A stretch of DNA of 64,000 bases from Pyropia yezoensis (lineage: Eukaryota; Rhodophyta; Bangiophyceae; Bangiales; Bangiaceae): the NCBI GenBank assembly GCA_009829735.1, contig CM020618.1, positions 7,779,119 to 7,843,118 on the forward strand, written 5' to 3'. Below the pieces are notes generated by a model. It ran no database searches. It was given only the letters and a program-made list of their open reading frames with translations, and had not been told where the DNA came from. Position numbers and translations under genes: made by a program. Positions 63,303-64,000 of this stretch are shown one piece after another; within the stretch, counting starts at the first letter, position 1, and each line of letters opens with the position of its first letter.

Positions 63303-64000
63303 CGGAGGACAGATAGAGTCTGAGAAGTGAAGAAAGATGACAAGCTGCGCACCGGAGGTGATCGCGGAGAAAGACGGGTGTCGCGTTCAAGACGGTGAGT
63401 TGAGTTGCCCTGGAGGAAGGTGCACACCACACTGGAGCAACGTACAAGTCACAGATCATGGGCTGTCTGGCAGACCCACAAGGTAGGCTACTTTATCACA
63501 AGTGTAGGAGCCTCTGGCGGTTAATAGTAAAGAAGTCTGATTCGTTTCATGGCTCTGACTACTTTGGATGTCGCGATTCACTTCGGGGCTGAAGAGCTGC
63601 ACATGCCGCAAGTGTCAGTGGACACGAGGAGTCGAACCGCGCAGATCGCGGTGAAGCGCCTTCGCTCGGACGCCTGTCCAGGAATGGTATACTCACCACC
63701 GTGCGGTGTCCTGGCATAATTGAAAGACACCGAGCGCTCCTCGTGCCCCCCTGGCTGTGTGGTCGACAGGATGTCGGTGGAATCATGGGTAGACCAGGTG
63801 GGCGCCATCGGCTGTCCGCTGTCCGGAAGAGTCGCACCTCCGAAATACGAATCCCGCGCGGCTTCTTGCTGAGCTCGAGAGTGCCAGGTAATCTCAGCAC
63901 CCGCTCTTGTAGCTCGAGGGCGCTGCGGTGGCTGGCGATGGCGGGAACAAAGCAAGACGGCCCAACAAACTCTATGCGTTTTCTTCTGTCTCGTACTCGC
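63303..64000. other. Right-edge region, possible partial gene on minus strand
   Basis: A minus-strand frame of 125 codons (63955-63578) encodes a hydrophilic sequence (SYFGGATLPDSGQPM, GGEYTIPGQASERRR) with no recognised domain. It could be an exon of a gene that continues past the edge, or chance. The 270 bases upstream of the FUN14 start show no clear promoter element. Confidence 0.25.

Overview
The window is nuclear DNA from a GC-rich eukaryote. Three genes carry short GT-AG introns (232 to 333 bp), and splicing them in the inferred phases gives totals divisible by three. The recognised products are eukaryotic: a farnesylation-motif DnaJ, an ERG28-like protein, a FUN14 protein, an ABCC transporter and a MYND protein. 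High GC, long G/C homopolymers, Ala/Gly/Pro-rich proteins, few introns and several secreted Cys-rich proteins would fit a bangialean red alga (Porphyra/Pyropia type). That placement is inference from style, not from a search.

Layout. 1-15.5 kb is a nested stack of dead retroelements. A Ty3/gypsy element (A, minus strand, running off the left edge) sits inside the 3' end of a chromodomain-bearing Ty3/gypsy element (B, minus). B in turn sits inside a non-LTR retroelement (plus) with an R2-like restriction-type endonuclease. 15.6-17.3 kb lies between a pair of 33-bp inverted repeats. 17.8-24.8 kb has two secreted Cys-rich protein genes on either side of a 2.3-kb region dense in poly-G and poly-C. 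25.6-28.0 kb holds two small DNA-transposon-like elements, one hAT-like (CAGGG ends, 8-bp flanking duplication) and one with doubled ends and 3-bp TGA flanks.

29.7-48.7 kb is the main gene block. It holds a bisphosphate nucleotidase/inositol phosphatase-like gene (+), an MFS transporter (-), a three-exon ABCC transporter (-), a MYND zinc-finger protein (+) and a three-exon TIM-barrel glycoside-hydrolase-like gene (-) with a Cys-rich front and an Ala-rich tail. 50-53.4 kb has a fold-back repeat and what looks like a decayed Cys-rich secreted-protein gene. 53.8-63.3 kb is compact: ERG28-like (-), glutaredoxin (+, 2 exons), a 1333-residue protein with nine HGG repeats (-), DNAJA-type DnaJ (+) and FUN14 (-). 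Several neighbours are divergent and share one upstream region; others converge, and in one pair the stop codons overlap.

The genes do not form one pathway. The most interesting items are the canonical in-frame GGGAAAC slippery heptamer at the gag/pol junction of element B, the nested retroelement history, the unrecognised HGG-repeat protein, and the repeated pattern of reading frames breaking exactly at poly-G/C tracts in otherwise good genes.
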